A stretch of DNA of 64,000 nt from Aneurinibacillus sp. REN35 (GTDB lineage: Bacteria; Bacillota; Bacilli; Aneurinibacillales; Aneurinibacillaceae). This document shows, one piece after another, positions 58,207-64,000 of the stretch; position 1 is the stretch's first letter, and each line of letters opens with the position of its first letter. Location of the stretch: the NCBI RefSeq assembly GCF_041379945.2, contig NZ_JBFTXJ020000011.1:79604-143603 (forward strand). Direction: 5' to 3'. Position numbers and translations under genes: made by a program. A model generated the notes under the pieces. It had not been told where the DNA came from, ran no database searches, and was given only the letters and a program-made list of their open reading frames with translations.

Positions 58207-58869
58207 ATGCTGCAGACAATGCTTGACATCTGGTCGGAATACAATAGCGAATATATCAGCGGTTTGATTACGACGCTGCAAATCAGTATTATTGCTCTTA
58301 TTATGAGTCTTGCCTTAGGCACAGTCATCGCTATTCTCTGCATTTCTCCGTTTCGGATTCTCGTTATTATCGGACGTTCGTACATTGAATTCATCCGAAA
58401 TACACCATTATTGATCCAGATTTTCTTCTTTTACTTCGGTCTTCCTTCAGTAGGCATACAGATGAGTCCTTTTGTAGCTGGAACGCTTGGTCTTACGGTC
58501 TATACGGCTGCCTTCATCTCAGAAGCAATCCGGGCGGGAATCAACTCCATTCCCCGCGGGCAGATGGAAGCAGCCCGTGCATCCGGACTGAGCTACATTC
58601 AAGCGATGCGCTATGTTGTTCTGCCGCAGGCCTTCAAAATTGTTATTCCACCGCTTGGCAATCAGTTCATTAACCTTGTTAAAAACTCGTCTCTCCTCGG
58701 TGTGATTGCGGGTATGGATCTGATGTATCATGCAGATATCGTAGCGACAAATACGTTTATTACATTTGAGACCTATGTTTTGGTCGCGTGTTTCTATTTA
58801 ACAATCACGGTACCGCTATCCATTCTGGTGAATTGGCTGGAGCGCCGCTTGAAGGTCAAACATGCATAA
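58207..58869 (+). CDS. polar amino acid ABC transporter permease 1 (HisM/GluC type)
   Basis: A 220-residue PAAT permease with about five membrane segments. Key segments are FIRNTPLLIQIFFFYFGLP, SEAIRAGINSIPRGQMEAARASGLSYIQAMRYVVLPQA (EAA loop) and LVKNSSLLGVIAG. AAGAAGGG precedes ATG 58207. It forms the channel together with the next gene. Confidence 0.9.
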   Translation: MLQTMLDIWSEYNSEYISGLITTLQISIIALIMSLALGTVIAILCISPFRILVIIGRSYIEFIRNTPLLIQIFFFYFGLPSVGIQMSPFVAGTLGLTVYTAAFISEAIRAGINSIPRGQMEAARASGLSYIQAMRYVVLPQAFKIVIPPLGNQFINLVKNSSLLGVIAGMDLMYHADIVATNTFITFETYVLVACFYLTITVPLSILVNWLERRLKVKHA

Positions 58870-58899
58870 GAATAACGGAACCAGAAAGGAGTGGGGCGA

Positions 58900-59547
58900 A
58901 TGGATTTTGTCGGCGCGTACAGTTGGCCGAATATAAGATATTTGTTAGAAGGGTTTCTTGTGACGCTTGAAGTAGCGGCGTTATCAATTGTTTTTTCTTT
59001 TGTGATTGCGATTGTGTTTGCGATTATCAGGTATACAAAAATTCCGGTGTTGTCACAGTTGGTATTTTTGTGGGTAGAGATGATACGGAATCTTCCTCTG
59101 CTGTTAATTATTTTCTTTGTCTATTTCGCGCTGCGCGATGTGGGCATTAAACTTGAAGTATTCACAGCAGCAGTTGTTGCTTTGACGATTTTTGAATCGG
59201 CGATGATTACAGAGATCATCCGCAGCGGTCTAATGTCAGTGGATAAGGGACAGATTGAAGCAGCGCGTGCCTCGGGATTAACCTATGTGCAGACGCTGCG
59301 GTATATTATTATGCCGCAGGCGCTGCGCCGTATGGTACCGCCCATTGTCAGCCAGTTTATTTCCCTGTTGAAGGATACGTCTTTAGCGATTATTATTTCG
59401 CTTGCTGAGCTGATGCATAACGGTCAGGTGATTTACAATACGAGCACGAATTATATTATTCCGATTCTGCTGCTGATTGCGATGATGTACTTCGTTGTAA
59501 ACTTTGGTCTTTCCTTGATTGCACGACGATTGGAGCATACGAAATAA
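58900..59547 (+). CDS. polar amino acid ABC transporter permease 2 (HisQ/GluD type)
   Basis: A 215-residue paralogous permease with the same layout: MIRNLPLLLIIFFVYFALRD, TEIIRSGLMSVDKGQIEAARASGLTYVQTLRYIIMPQALR, and LLKDTSLAIIISLAEL. ATG 58900 has AAAGGAG eight bases upstream; an in-frame GTG nine bases earlier lies right at that site and is rejected. Confidence 0.9.
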   Translation: MDFVGAYSWPNIRYLLEGFLVTLEVAALSIVFSFVIAIVFAIIRYTKIPVLSQLVFLWVEMIRNLPLLLIIFFVYFALRDVGIKLEVFTAAVVALTIFESAMITEIIRSGLMSVDKGQIEAARASGLTYVQTLRYIIMPQALRRMVPPIVSQFISLLKDTSLAIIISLAELMHNGQVIYNTSTNYIIPILLLIAMMYFVVNFGLSLIARRLEHTK

Positions 59548-59550
59548 AAG

Positions 59551-59596
59551 AAAAAACGAGGCAAATTGCCAGATCCGGGCAATGCCTCGTTTTTTA
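59551..59596. terminator. bidirectional terminator between the ABC operon and the queuosine transporter
   Basis: AAAAAACGAGGCA pairs perfectly with TGCCTCGTTTTTT (13 bp), with inner ATTGCC/GGCAAT. It serves both converging genes. Confidence 0.9.
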
Positions 59597-59602
59597 TGTG
59601 AA

Positions 59603-60277
59603 TCAATCAACCTTAAAGCTACGGGCTGCATAGAGTGCCGGCGTAGAAAGAATAGAAATAACGAATTTAATGAGGTACGTTGTAATAAAAATGTCGAGCC
59701 ATACATCAGCGGAGTGTACACCGGCAAAAGCGATCGTACAGAAGACAAGCGAGTCGACCAACTGACTTATGATGGTGCTGCCGTTGTTGCGTATCCATAA
59801 CTGATTAGGCTTGGGGAATTTCTTTTTTAAGAACGTATAGATCTTCACATCGAGGAACTGACTGATGAAGTAGGCCGCCAGACTTCCGAGCGCCAGGCGA
59901 GGCATCAGACCGAACAGCGTATCCATCGACTTCTGTGCGATATCTTCTGCATGCGGCTGAAACAGCAGCGCCATCTGCATGATGATGGTCGTCATAACTA
60001 AGGTAAAGAAGCCGAACCAGACTGCCTTCTTCGCGTCCCTCTCCCCGTATTTTTCGTTCAGCAGGTCGCTTACCAGATAGATGGTACCATACATCGTATT
60101 CCCGAGCGTCATGACCAGACCAAACATCTCAATTGTTTTAACTACCTGGATGTTCGCGAGTACAGTAGCGACACCAACCCAAGCATAGAGACCGAACTTG
60201 CCAAAGAACCGATAACAAATAAGAAACAGCAAAAAATTCACGAGAACAAACAACATGCCAAAATAAAAATTGTACAT
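59603..60277 (-). CDS. queuosine precursor transporter, YhhQ/VUT family
   Basis: A 224-residue membrane protein with six to seven segments, matching the VUT/YhhQ (DUF165) family that imports 7-cyano- or 7-aminomethyl-7-deazaguanine for tRNA queuosine. Conserved pieces are IQVVKTIEMFG, GTIYLVSDLLNEKYGERDAKKAV, and QLVDSLVFCTIAF. ATG 60277 follows AGGAGG at an 11-base spacing. A preQ1-I riboswitch directly ahead of it confirms the substrate class. Confidence 0.93.
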   Translation of the reverse strand: MYNFYFGMLFVLVNFLLFLICYRFFGKFGLYAWVGVATVLANIQVVKTIEMFGLVMTLGNTMYGTIYLVSDLLNEKYGERDAKKAVWFGFFTLVMTTIIMQMALLFQPHAEDIAQKSMDTLFGLMPRLALGSLAAYFISQFLDVKIYTFLKKKFPKPNQLWIRNNGSTIISQLVDSLVFCTIAFAGVHSADVWLDIFITTYLIKFVISILSTPALYAARSFKVD

Positions 60278-60285
60278 ACGTATAA

Positions 60286-60326
60286 AAGCCTCCTAGTTTT
60301 GATAACGCGGGAAGTCTCGAACCGCG
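60286..60326 (-). ncRNA. preQ1-I riboswitch
   Basis: Read on the minus strand: P1 CGCGG, loop TTCGAGACTTC, P1' CCGCG, linker TTATC, then AAAACTA running straight into AGGAGG. This follows the class I consensus (stem, UUCNAG-type loop, A-rich CUA tail that folds into the loop). Because the tail overlaps the ribosome site, preQ1 binding should block translation of the transporter. No terminator is present, so control is translational. Confidence 0.88.
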
Positions 60327-60380
60327 GTTGCCTCTCAGCAAAACATTACTATTCTACTCGCTGTGAAAGAAAAGCACAAC

Positions 60381-60418
60381 AAAAAAATAGATCAAGCCTG
60401 TGGGTGGCAGATCTATTT
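60381..60418 (-). terminator. terminator of the DUF5367 gene
   Basis: On the minus strand AAATAGATC pairs with GATCTATTT around a loop with inner GCC/GGC, followed by TTTT. Confidence 0.75.
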
Positions 60419-60425
60419 ATGGAAT

Positions 60426-60845
60426 TCAACGGCTGGAGTGCCTTGTCATTTTGTAGTTGCGGCTATAATGCATGAGAAGAGGAATCATGATATATAAAGC
60501 ATAGGCGCAGGACATCCACGCTGTAAAGGCAATTACCTGCCCAGAGGAGAGGGCGGTAAAGAAGCGGGAATGATAAGAAATAGAGAATGTGTCAAGAAAC
60601 AATCCGGTGGTTGTGCCGCAGAGTGCGAATGTAAGAAGGGCATTAGCGGATGAATCAAATCGGATATAGAGCAGGGAGATCAGGTAGAGACATATGGCTG
60701 TACCTGCCTCAAGGAGAATGAGCGTGGGCCAGAAGCTGCTAAGGGAAGGATCGACAAGCACCTGATGGCCAAAGAAAACAAAGAACATGGTAGCACTTGC
60801 CCATATGAGTACAGCCCATATCATAGGAAAAAGAATTTTTTGCAT
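60426..60845 (-). CDS. DUF5367 family membrane protein
   Basis: A 139-residue protein with four membrane segments: WAVLIWASATMFFVFFG, LILLEAGTAICLYLISLLYI, ALCGTTTGLFLDTF and VIAFTAWMSCAYALYIMIPLL. The RFDSSANAL loop and LDTFSISYH between segments are typical of DUF5367 proteins, whose function is unknown. AAAGGAGTG precedes ATG 60845. It follows a tetR gene by 35 bases, an arrangement common for small membrane proteins induced by membrane stress or toxic compounds. Confidence 0.75.
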   Translation of the reverse strand: MQKILFPMIWAVLIWASATMFFVFFGHQVLVDPSLSSFWPTLILLEAGTAICLYLISLLYIRFDSSANALLTFALCGTTTGLFLDTFSISYHSRFFTALSSGQVIAFTAWMSCAYALYIMIPLLMHYSRNYKMTRHSSR

Positions 60846-60880
60846 GTTTATTCACACTCCTTTTCTTTTTCAGTATGTAT

Positions 60881-61444
60881 TCAGTGCGTAAGCAAAATTT
60901 CCAGTTCGTTGTATATTTTCTCAGTCGGAAATGAATCAGATAGAAGCGCTTGAACAGCTAGCCCATCAATTAAAGCATTTAGCAAAATTCCCCATGTTTC
61001 CAGGGAGACACCCTCCACAGGAGAGGCAGACCAGAGAGAAGTGAGCTGCTTAGATAGACTGTCGTTTTCAAAATGGAGCAGCTCATGCAGTTGTTCTTTT
61101 GTTTGTGCATTTTGAAAGCTGTAAGCAAGTAAGGAGAAGAAGAGGCGGTGATAAAAAGACTCCGATGTACAGCGTTCTTTGGCACCCGTGAGTGCGGCTT
61201 TTACTTTTTGAGTATGGGAAGTAGGGGTGTCTGCTATCTGATTCCATGAAGATTGGCATAGGTCCTTTACAATTTCAAGCAAGAGCTGCTCTTTTGTACG
61301 GAAATGATAATATACGGTTCCCTGCGTGACCCCGGCACCTTCAGCGACACTTTTTAGCGTTAGTTTATCTAAGCCGTATTCTACGATGCGTGTTTTAGCA
61401 GATTCGAGCAGATCTTTCTTGGACACCACATTAGGTTTTGCCAT
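60881..61444 (-). CDS. TetR family transcriptional regulator
   Basis: A 187-residue regulator with the TetR helix-turn-helix near the N-terminus (IVEYGLDKLTLKSVAEGAGVTQGTVYYHFRTKEQLL). The C-terminal ligand domain is generic. AAAGGAG precedes ATG 61444. A near-perfect 20-base palindrome lies 23 bases upstream of the start and just after a -10 box, so autorepression is likely. It presumably also controls the co-transcribed DUF5367 gene. Confidence 0.87.
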   Translation of the reverse strand: MAKPNVVSKKDLLESAKTRIVEYGLDKLTLKSVAEGAGVTQGTVYYHFRTKEQLLLEIVKDLCQSSWNQIADTPTSHTQKVKAALTGAKERCTSESFYHRLFFSLLAYSFQNAQTKEQLHELLHFENDSLSKQLTSLWSASPVEGVSLETWGILLNALIDGLAVQALLSDSFPTEKIYNELEILLTH

Positions 61445-61466
61445 ATTGATTCCATTCTCCTTTATT

Positions 61467-61486
61467 TTAGTTATTCGAACAACTAA
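61467..61486 (-). promoter_or_regulatory. TetR operator palindrome
   Basis: TTAGTTATTCGAACAACTAA is symmetric except for one base pair. On the minus strand it sits directly downstream of TATACT, a likely -10, where a bound repressor would block initiation. Confidence 0.75.
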
Positions 61487-61513
61487 CTTGAGTATAGTAT
61501 AGAAAAAATAAAC

Positions 61514-61547
61514 AAAAAAATCCAGAGTTTAATGAAAAACCCTGGAT
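61514..61547 (-). terminator. terminator of the glycine-type symporter gene
   Basis: On the minus strand ATCCAGGGTTT pairs with AAACTCTGGAT (11 bp, one G-T), followed by TTTTTT. Confidence 0.8.
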
Positions 61548-61562
61548 ACATTATAGAAGGTG

Positions 61563-62933
61563 TTATATGTCAGCAAGTGTCTGCTTCATCTGTTGTTGTG
61601 GATCTGAATGAAGGAAACGCTGTGTTTCTTTCACAACAACGCCGCTTAATCCAATTAAACCAATCAGATTTGGAATTGCCATAAGTCCGTTGGCGATGTC
61701 GGAGAATGTCCATACAATATGTAGTTTTAATGCCGACCCGGCTGCAATTACAAAGATAAATACCAATTGATAATATCGAATTGCATGCTTGCCGAGAAGA
61801 TATTCGATGCACTTTTCTCCATAGTATGCCCAGCCAAGAATAGTGGAGTATGCAAAAAGGATGATGGAGATGGCGAGTATAATGCTGCCGGTACTGCCGA
61901 AAACGCTTTGAAAAGCGAGCGTAGTTGCTTCAACCCCGGTCTTCCCTGTTTTCCATACGCCTGTAGTGACAAGTGCCAGGCCGGTGATCGAGCAGACGAT
62001 GATCGTATCAATAAACGTTCCGGTCATGGAGACTAACGCTTGCTTCGCCGGTTCTTTTGTTTTGGCGGCAGCGGCGGCAATCGGCGCGCTTCCTAGTCCG
62101 GCCTCGTTGGAGAATACGCCGCGTGCGACCCCCATCTGTATTGCTTGTGCAATCGTAGCCCCAAGAAATCCTCCAGCCGCTGCTGTGCCGGTGAATGCAC
62201 CAGATATAATGGTAGCGATGGCATCGGGTACTTTATCTGCATTAACCAATATGATAATGATACCTGCTCCGATATAGAAAATAGCCATAAACGGAACAAG
62301 CACACCTGTGACCTGCCCGATCTTTTGTACGCCGCCCAAGATGACAAAGGCAGTACATATAGCAAGGATAATACCGGTAACAATCGGCGGAATAGAGAAG
62401 TTAATATAAATCGCTTCTGCCACGGAGTTTGCCTGCACCATATTTCCGATCCCGAATGAGGCGCATACACCGAATAGAGCGAACAGCAGAGCGAGCCATT
62501 TTTGCCCTAAGCCCCGTTCCAGATAATACATCGGTCCGCCTGAGTATTGTCCATTTTCGCTTTTGACTCGGTATTTTACCGCAAGAATTGCTTCTGAATA
62601 CTTGGTAGCCATACCAAACAAGGCAGTTAGCCACATCCAGAAAATCGCTCCGGGGCCGCCTACCGTAACAGCAGTAGCTACGCCGGCAATATTGCCCATA
62701 CCGATTGTAGCTGCCAGTGCAGTCATAAGTGCCTGGAAGTGATTGATGTCTCCTTCTGATTTCTTTTCCTGATTTTTGCCGAATGCTAATCGTAGTGCAT
62801 AGCCAAGTCGAGAAAATTGCAGTCCGCGCAGGCGCACGGTGAGCAGGATGCCTGTTCCCACAAGCAGGATCAGGGTTGGAAGCCCCCATACGAATGAATT
62901 GATGGTATCAAGTAATTGCGCTAATTTTTCCAT
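61563..62933 (-). CDS. sodium:glycine/alanine symporter, AGCS family
   Basis: A 456-residue AGCS carrier with about 10-11 membrane segments. Signatures are GMGNIAGVATAVTVGGPGAIFWMW and SNEAGLGSAPIAAAAA. GGGAGAGACAG precedes ATG 62933; the frame stays open far upstream through the riboswitch but has no other ribosome site. The tandem glycine riboswitch in the leader indicates glycine as substrate or co-substrate. It is paralogous to the symporter at 24922-26364. Confidence 0.92.
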   Translation of the reverse strand: MEKLAQLLDTINSFVWGLPTLILLVGTGILLTVRLRGLQFSRLGYALRLAFGKNQEKKSEGDINHFQALMTALAATIGMGNIAGVATAVTVGGPGAIFWMWLTALFGMATKYSEAILAVKYRVKSENGQYSGGPMYYLERGLGQKWLALLFALFGVCASFGIGNMVQANSVAEAIYINFSIPPIVTGIILAICTAFVILGGVQKIGQVTGVLVPFMAIFYIGAGIIIILVNADKVPDAIATIISGAFTGTAAAGGFLGATIAQAIQMGVARGVFSNEAGLGSAPIAAAAAKTKEPAKQALVSMTGTFIDTIIVCSITGLALVTTGVWKTGKTGVEATTLAFQSVFGSTGSIILAISIILFAYSTILGWAYYGEKCIEYLLGKHAIRYYQLVFIFVIAAGSALKLHIVWTFSDIANGLMAIPNLIGLIGLSGVVVKETQRFLHSDPQQQMKQTLADI

Positions 62934-62956
62934 CTGTCTCTCCCTTTCCATTGGAA

Positions 62957-62991
62957 ATAAAAAAACCATCTCATCCCGTAGATAAAATGGT
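62957..62991 (-). terminator. expression-platform terminator of the glycine riboswitch
   Basis: On the minus strand ACCATTTTATC pairs with GATGAGATGGT (11 bp, two G-T) around TACGG, followed by TTTTTTT, 24 bases ahead of the symporter start. Confidence 0.85.
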
Positions 62992-63049
62992 CTCTGGAGA
63001 TACAGCAAAATAGGGAATAAAACCGAACCCAAACGGGGTAGCTTTTCCT

Positions 63050-63270
63050 GTTTTACTGTCTCTGTCCTTTTACCTGAGAGATTATCCCGTACTTTGTTTG
63101 GTACGGATTTGCTCCTTCGGTGCTCTCTTTCCTCGACCTCGTGCTGCGAAGGTGAGGGAGTCTCTCCAGAGTTTCGTCCCCATACAGTTCTACTTGATCT
63201 CAAGACCTGAGAGTTTCAAGGTGTTCACCTTTTGCCCCGTCGGTAGATAATTTCTTATCTTCTCCTGCAT
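63050..63270 (-). ncRNA. tandem glycine riboswitch (gcvT motif)
   Basis: On the minus strand two aptamers follow each other. The first holds ACCGACGGGGCAAAAGG and CTCTCAGGT. The second holds ACTCTGGAGAGA, then GCACCGAAGGAGCAAAT, then CTCTCAGGTAAAAGGACAGA. These are the class-defining gcvT elements. Aptamer two has an enlarged stem of about 35 bases (near 63115-63155). With the downstream terminator it should switch transcription of the amino acid symporter with glycine level. Confidence 0.95.
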
Positions 63271-63440
63271 GGTTCATCCGAATACTATTTGATTAATAAA
63301 TTTTATTATAGAAAGAGAAAACGAGAAATCAAGGAAAAATAAGAAGTTGGAATTAAAAGAATATATTTTCGATAAATAAGTATGCGCATCTTGTTCCATA
63401 TTAAAATAGAATAAGATATCAGTTTCAGAAGGAGAACGAT
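63271..63440. other. intergenic region between riboswitch and small helical gene
   Basis: AT-rich, holding the divergent promoters of the riboswitch transcript (minus) and of the small gene (plus). No strong hairpin or motif was seen. Confidence 0.4.
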
Positions 63441-63698
63441 ATGAGCGATCAACAATCAAGTAAGCAGGCGCAAAGCCCGGTTTCTGAAGCGCAGAATGCG
63501 GTAAAGAATGTACAAAATGCTGCTGCACAGATGGAGTCTCATCCAAATGCACAGACATTAGAGGGAGCGGAAAATGCAATAGAACAAGCAGAGCGTGCGA
63601 TTGCACAGGCACAGACGAGCGCAGACCAACGTGCGGTAGCGGAATCAGGCGAACAGCTCACAGAAGCACGCCAGCGTATAGAACAGGCAAAAGAGTAA
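63441..63698 (+). CDS. small alpha-helical Ala/Gln-rich protein, paralogue of the 1590 gene
   Basis: An 85-residue, acidic, all-helical protein rich in Ala, Gln and Glu (NAIEQAERAIAQAQTSAD). It has exactly the same length as the protein at 1590-1847 and aligns without gaps over about 68 residues. No Cys, no membrane segment, no signal. GAAGGAGAAC precedes ATG 63441. A terminator follows 24 bases after the stop, then the rRNA promoter cluster. Function unknown. Confidence 0.8.
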   Translation: MSDQQSSKQAQSPVSEAQNAVKNVQNAAAQMESHPNAQTLEGAENAIEQAERAIAQAQTSADQRAVAESGEQLTEARQRIEQAKE

Positions 63699-63721
63699 GG
63701 TGATATTTATATACTAAAAAG

Positions 63722-63749
63722 ATAGCCGCAAAAAAGCGGTTATTTTTTT
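63722..63749 (+). terminator. terminator of the small helical gene
   Basis: ATAGCCGC pairs with GCGGTTAT (one G-T) around AAAAAA, followed by TTTTTT. Confidence 0.8.
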
Positions 63750-63750
63750 G

Positions 63751-63917
63751 TTGACTTTTATATTTGAAATGTGATAAATTTAATTTCGTTGCCCCGCTAA
63801 ACGAAACATTGTAGAGAAACAAAGTTTTTGATACAATGATAAGGTTTTTGTCGGATAAACATACAGATTCAAAACAACAAAAAAGTTGTTGACAAAAGAA
63901 TCTAGGCTTGATAAGAT
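63751..63917 (+). promoter_or_regulatory. tandem promoters of an rRNA operon
   Basis: Three -35/-10 pairs, each with a 17-base spacer: TTGACT/ATAAAT (63751-63779), TTGTAG/TACAAT (63809-63837) and TTGACA/TAAGAT (63889-63917). The last is the strongest and closest. Tandem promoters of this kind are usual for Bacillales rrn operons. Confidence 0.75.
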
Positions 63918-64000
63918 ATAAAAGTCGCCGCTGAAATACAGCGCAGTGCAAAAGCGTACTAACAAGTTCCTTGAAAACTGAACAGTGACACTCGATGTGT
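63918..64000 (+). other. 5' leader of an rRNA operon (16S gene beyond window)
   Basis: A short hairpin (CGCTGAAATACAGCG) is followed by TTCCTTGAAAACTGAACA, the stock sequence found just upstream of 16S rRNA genes in Bacillales. The rRNA itself starts past base 64000. Confidence 0.8.

Noticed and set aside
62934..63203. N-terminal extension of the symporter through the riboswitch
   Set aside because: The region is the glycine riboswitch and terminator; the only good ribosome site is before ATG 62933.

Overview
The window is chromosomal DNA of a low-to-moderate GC, spore-former-type Firmicute (Bacillales). The evidence is strong GGAGG ribosome sites, frequent TTG and GTG starts, a qoxABCD aa3 quinol oxidase, HutP, GlpP and HelD proteins, OpuC-type transporters, and gcvT and preQ1-I riboswitches. 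The gene mix (glnS in a Bacillus-like background, ywbE, a DUF5367 gene, hutPH alone) fits Aneurinibacillus or a close Paenibacillaceae relative. That assignment is inference; no 16S sequence lies inside the window.

Layout. 1-2.3 kb: 5' part of gdhA (minus), a small helical protein, a 132-bp MITE-like relic and a decayed anti-sigma fragment. 2.3-5.8 kb: Fur-box-controlled ferric iron ABC transporter with a short ATPase. 5.8-10 kb: odhAB (minus). 10-15.5 kb: SIMPL protein, methyltransferase, helD, LysR regulator, ywbE and a small basic protein. 15.5-17.5 kb: cshA-type RNA helicase behind a long leader with a terminator. 17.5-23.7 kb: a PLD-helicase-DUF3427 protein with a NUDIX hydrolase, then hrpB. 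23.7-33.6 kb: hydrolase, amino-acid symporter, glnS, MarR/flavodoxin pair, pdxK, and a TetR/epimerase pair with duplicated operators. 33.6-39.4 kb: qoxABCD, a frameshifted yjbQ and msrAB. 39.4-46.5 kb: a rocB fragment and a glpP-HAD-ugpCAEB-ugpQ operon with an attenuator leader. 46.5-50.4 kb: MFP-MFS-MFP efflux operon. 50.4-52.6 kb: hutP, terminator, hutH. 52.9-59.6 kb: opuC operon and a glutamate/aspartate-type ABC transporter. 59.6-63.3 kb (minus): queuosine-precursor transporter with a preQ1-I riboswitch, TetR/DUF5367 pair, and a symporter with a tandem glycine riboswitch. 63.4-64 kb: a paralogue of the small helical protein, then tandem promoters and the leader of an rRNA operon.

How it fits together. 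Much of the content touches the glutamate/2-oxoglutarate node: gdhA, odhAB, a GltC-like LysR protein, hutPH, a Glu/Asp-type ABC transporter and glnS. RNA-level control is unusually frequent: glycine and preQ1 riboswitches, the HutP-type terminator, the glpP leader attenuator and the cshA leader terminator. The best candidate for an under-described system is the PLD-helicase-DUF3427 plus NUDIX pair at 17.6-21.2 kb, which could act in DNA repair or phage defence; this is inference from domains only. No CRISPR array, intact insertion sequence, prophage or tRNA gene was found.
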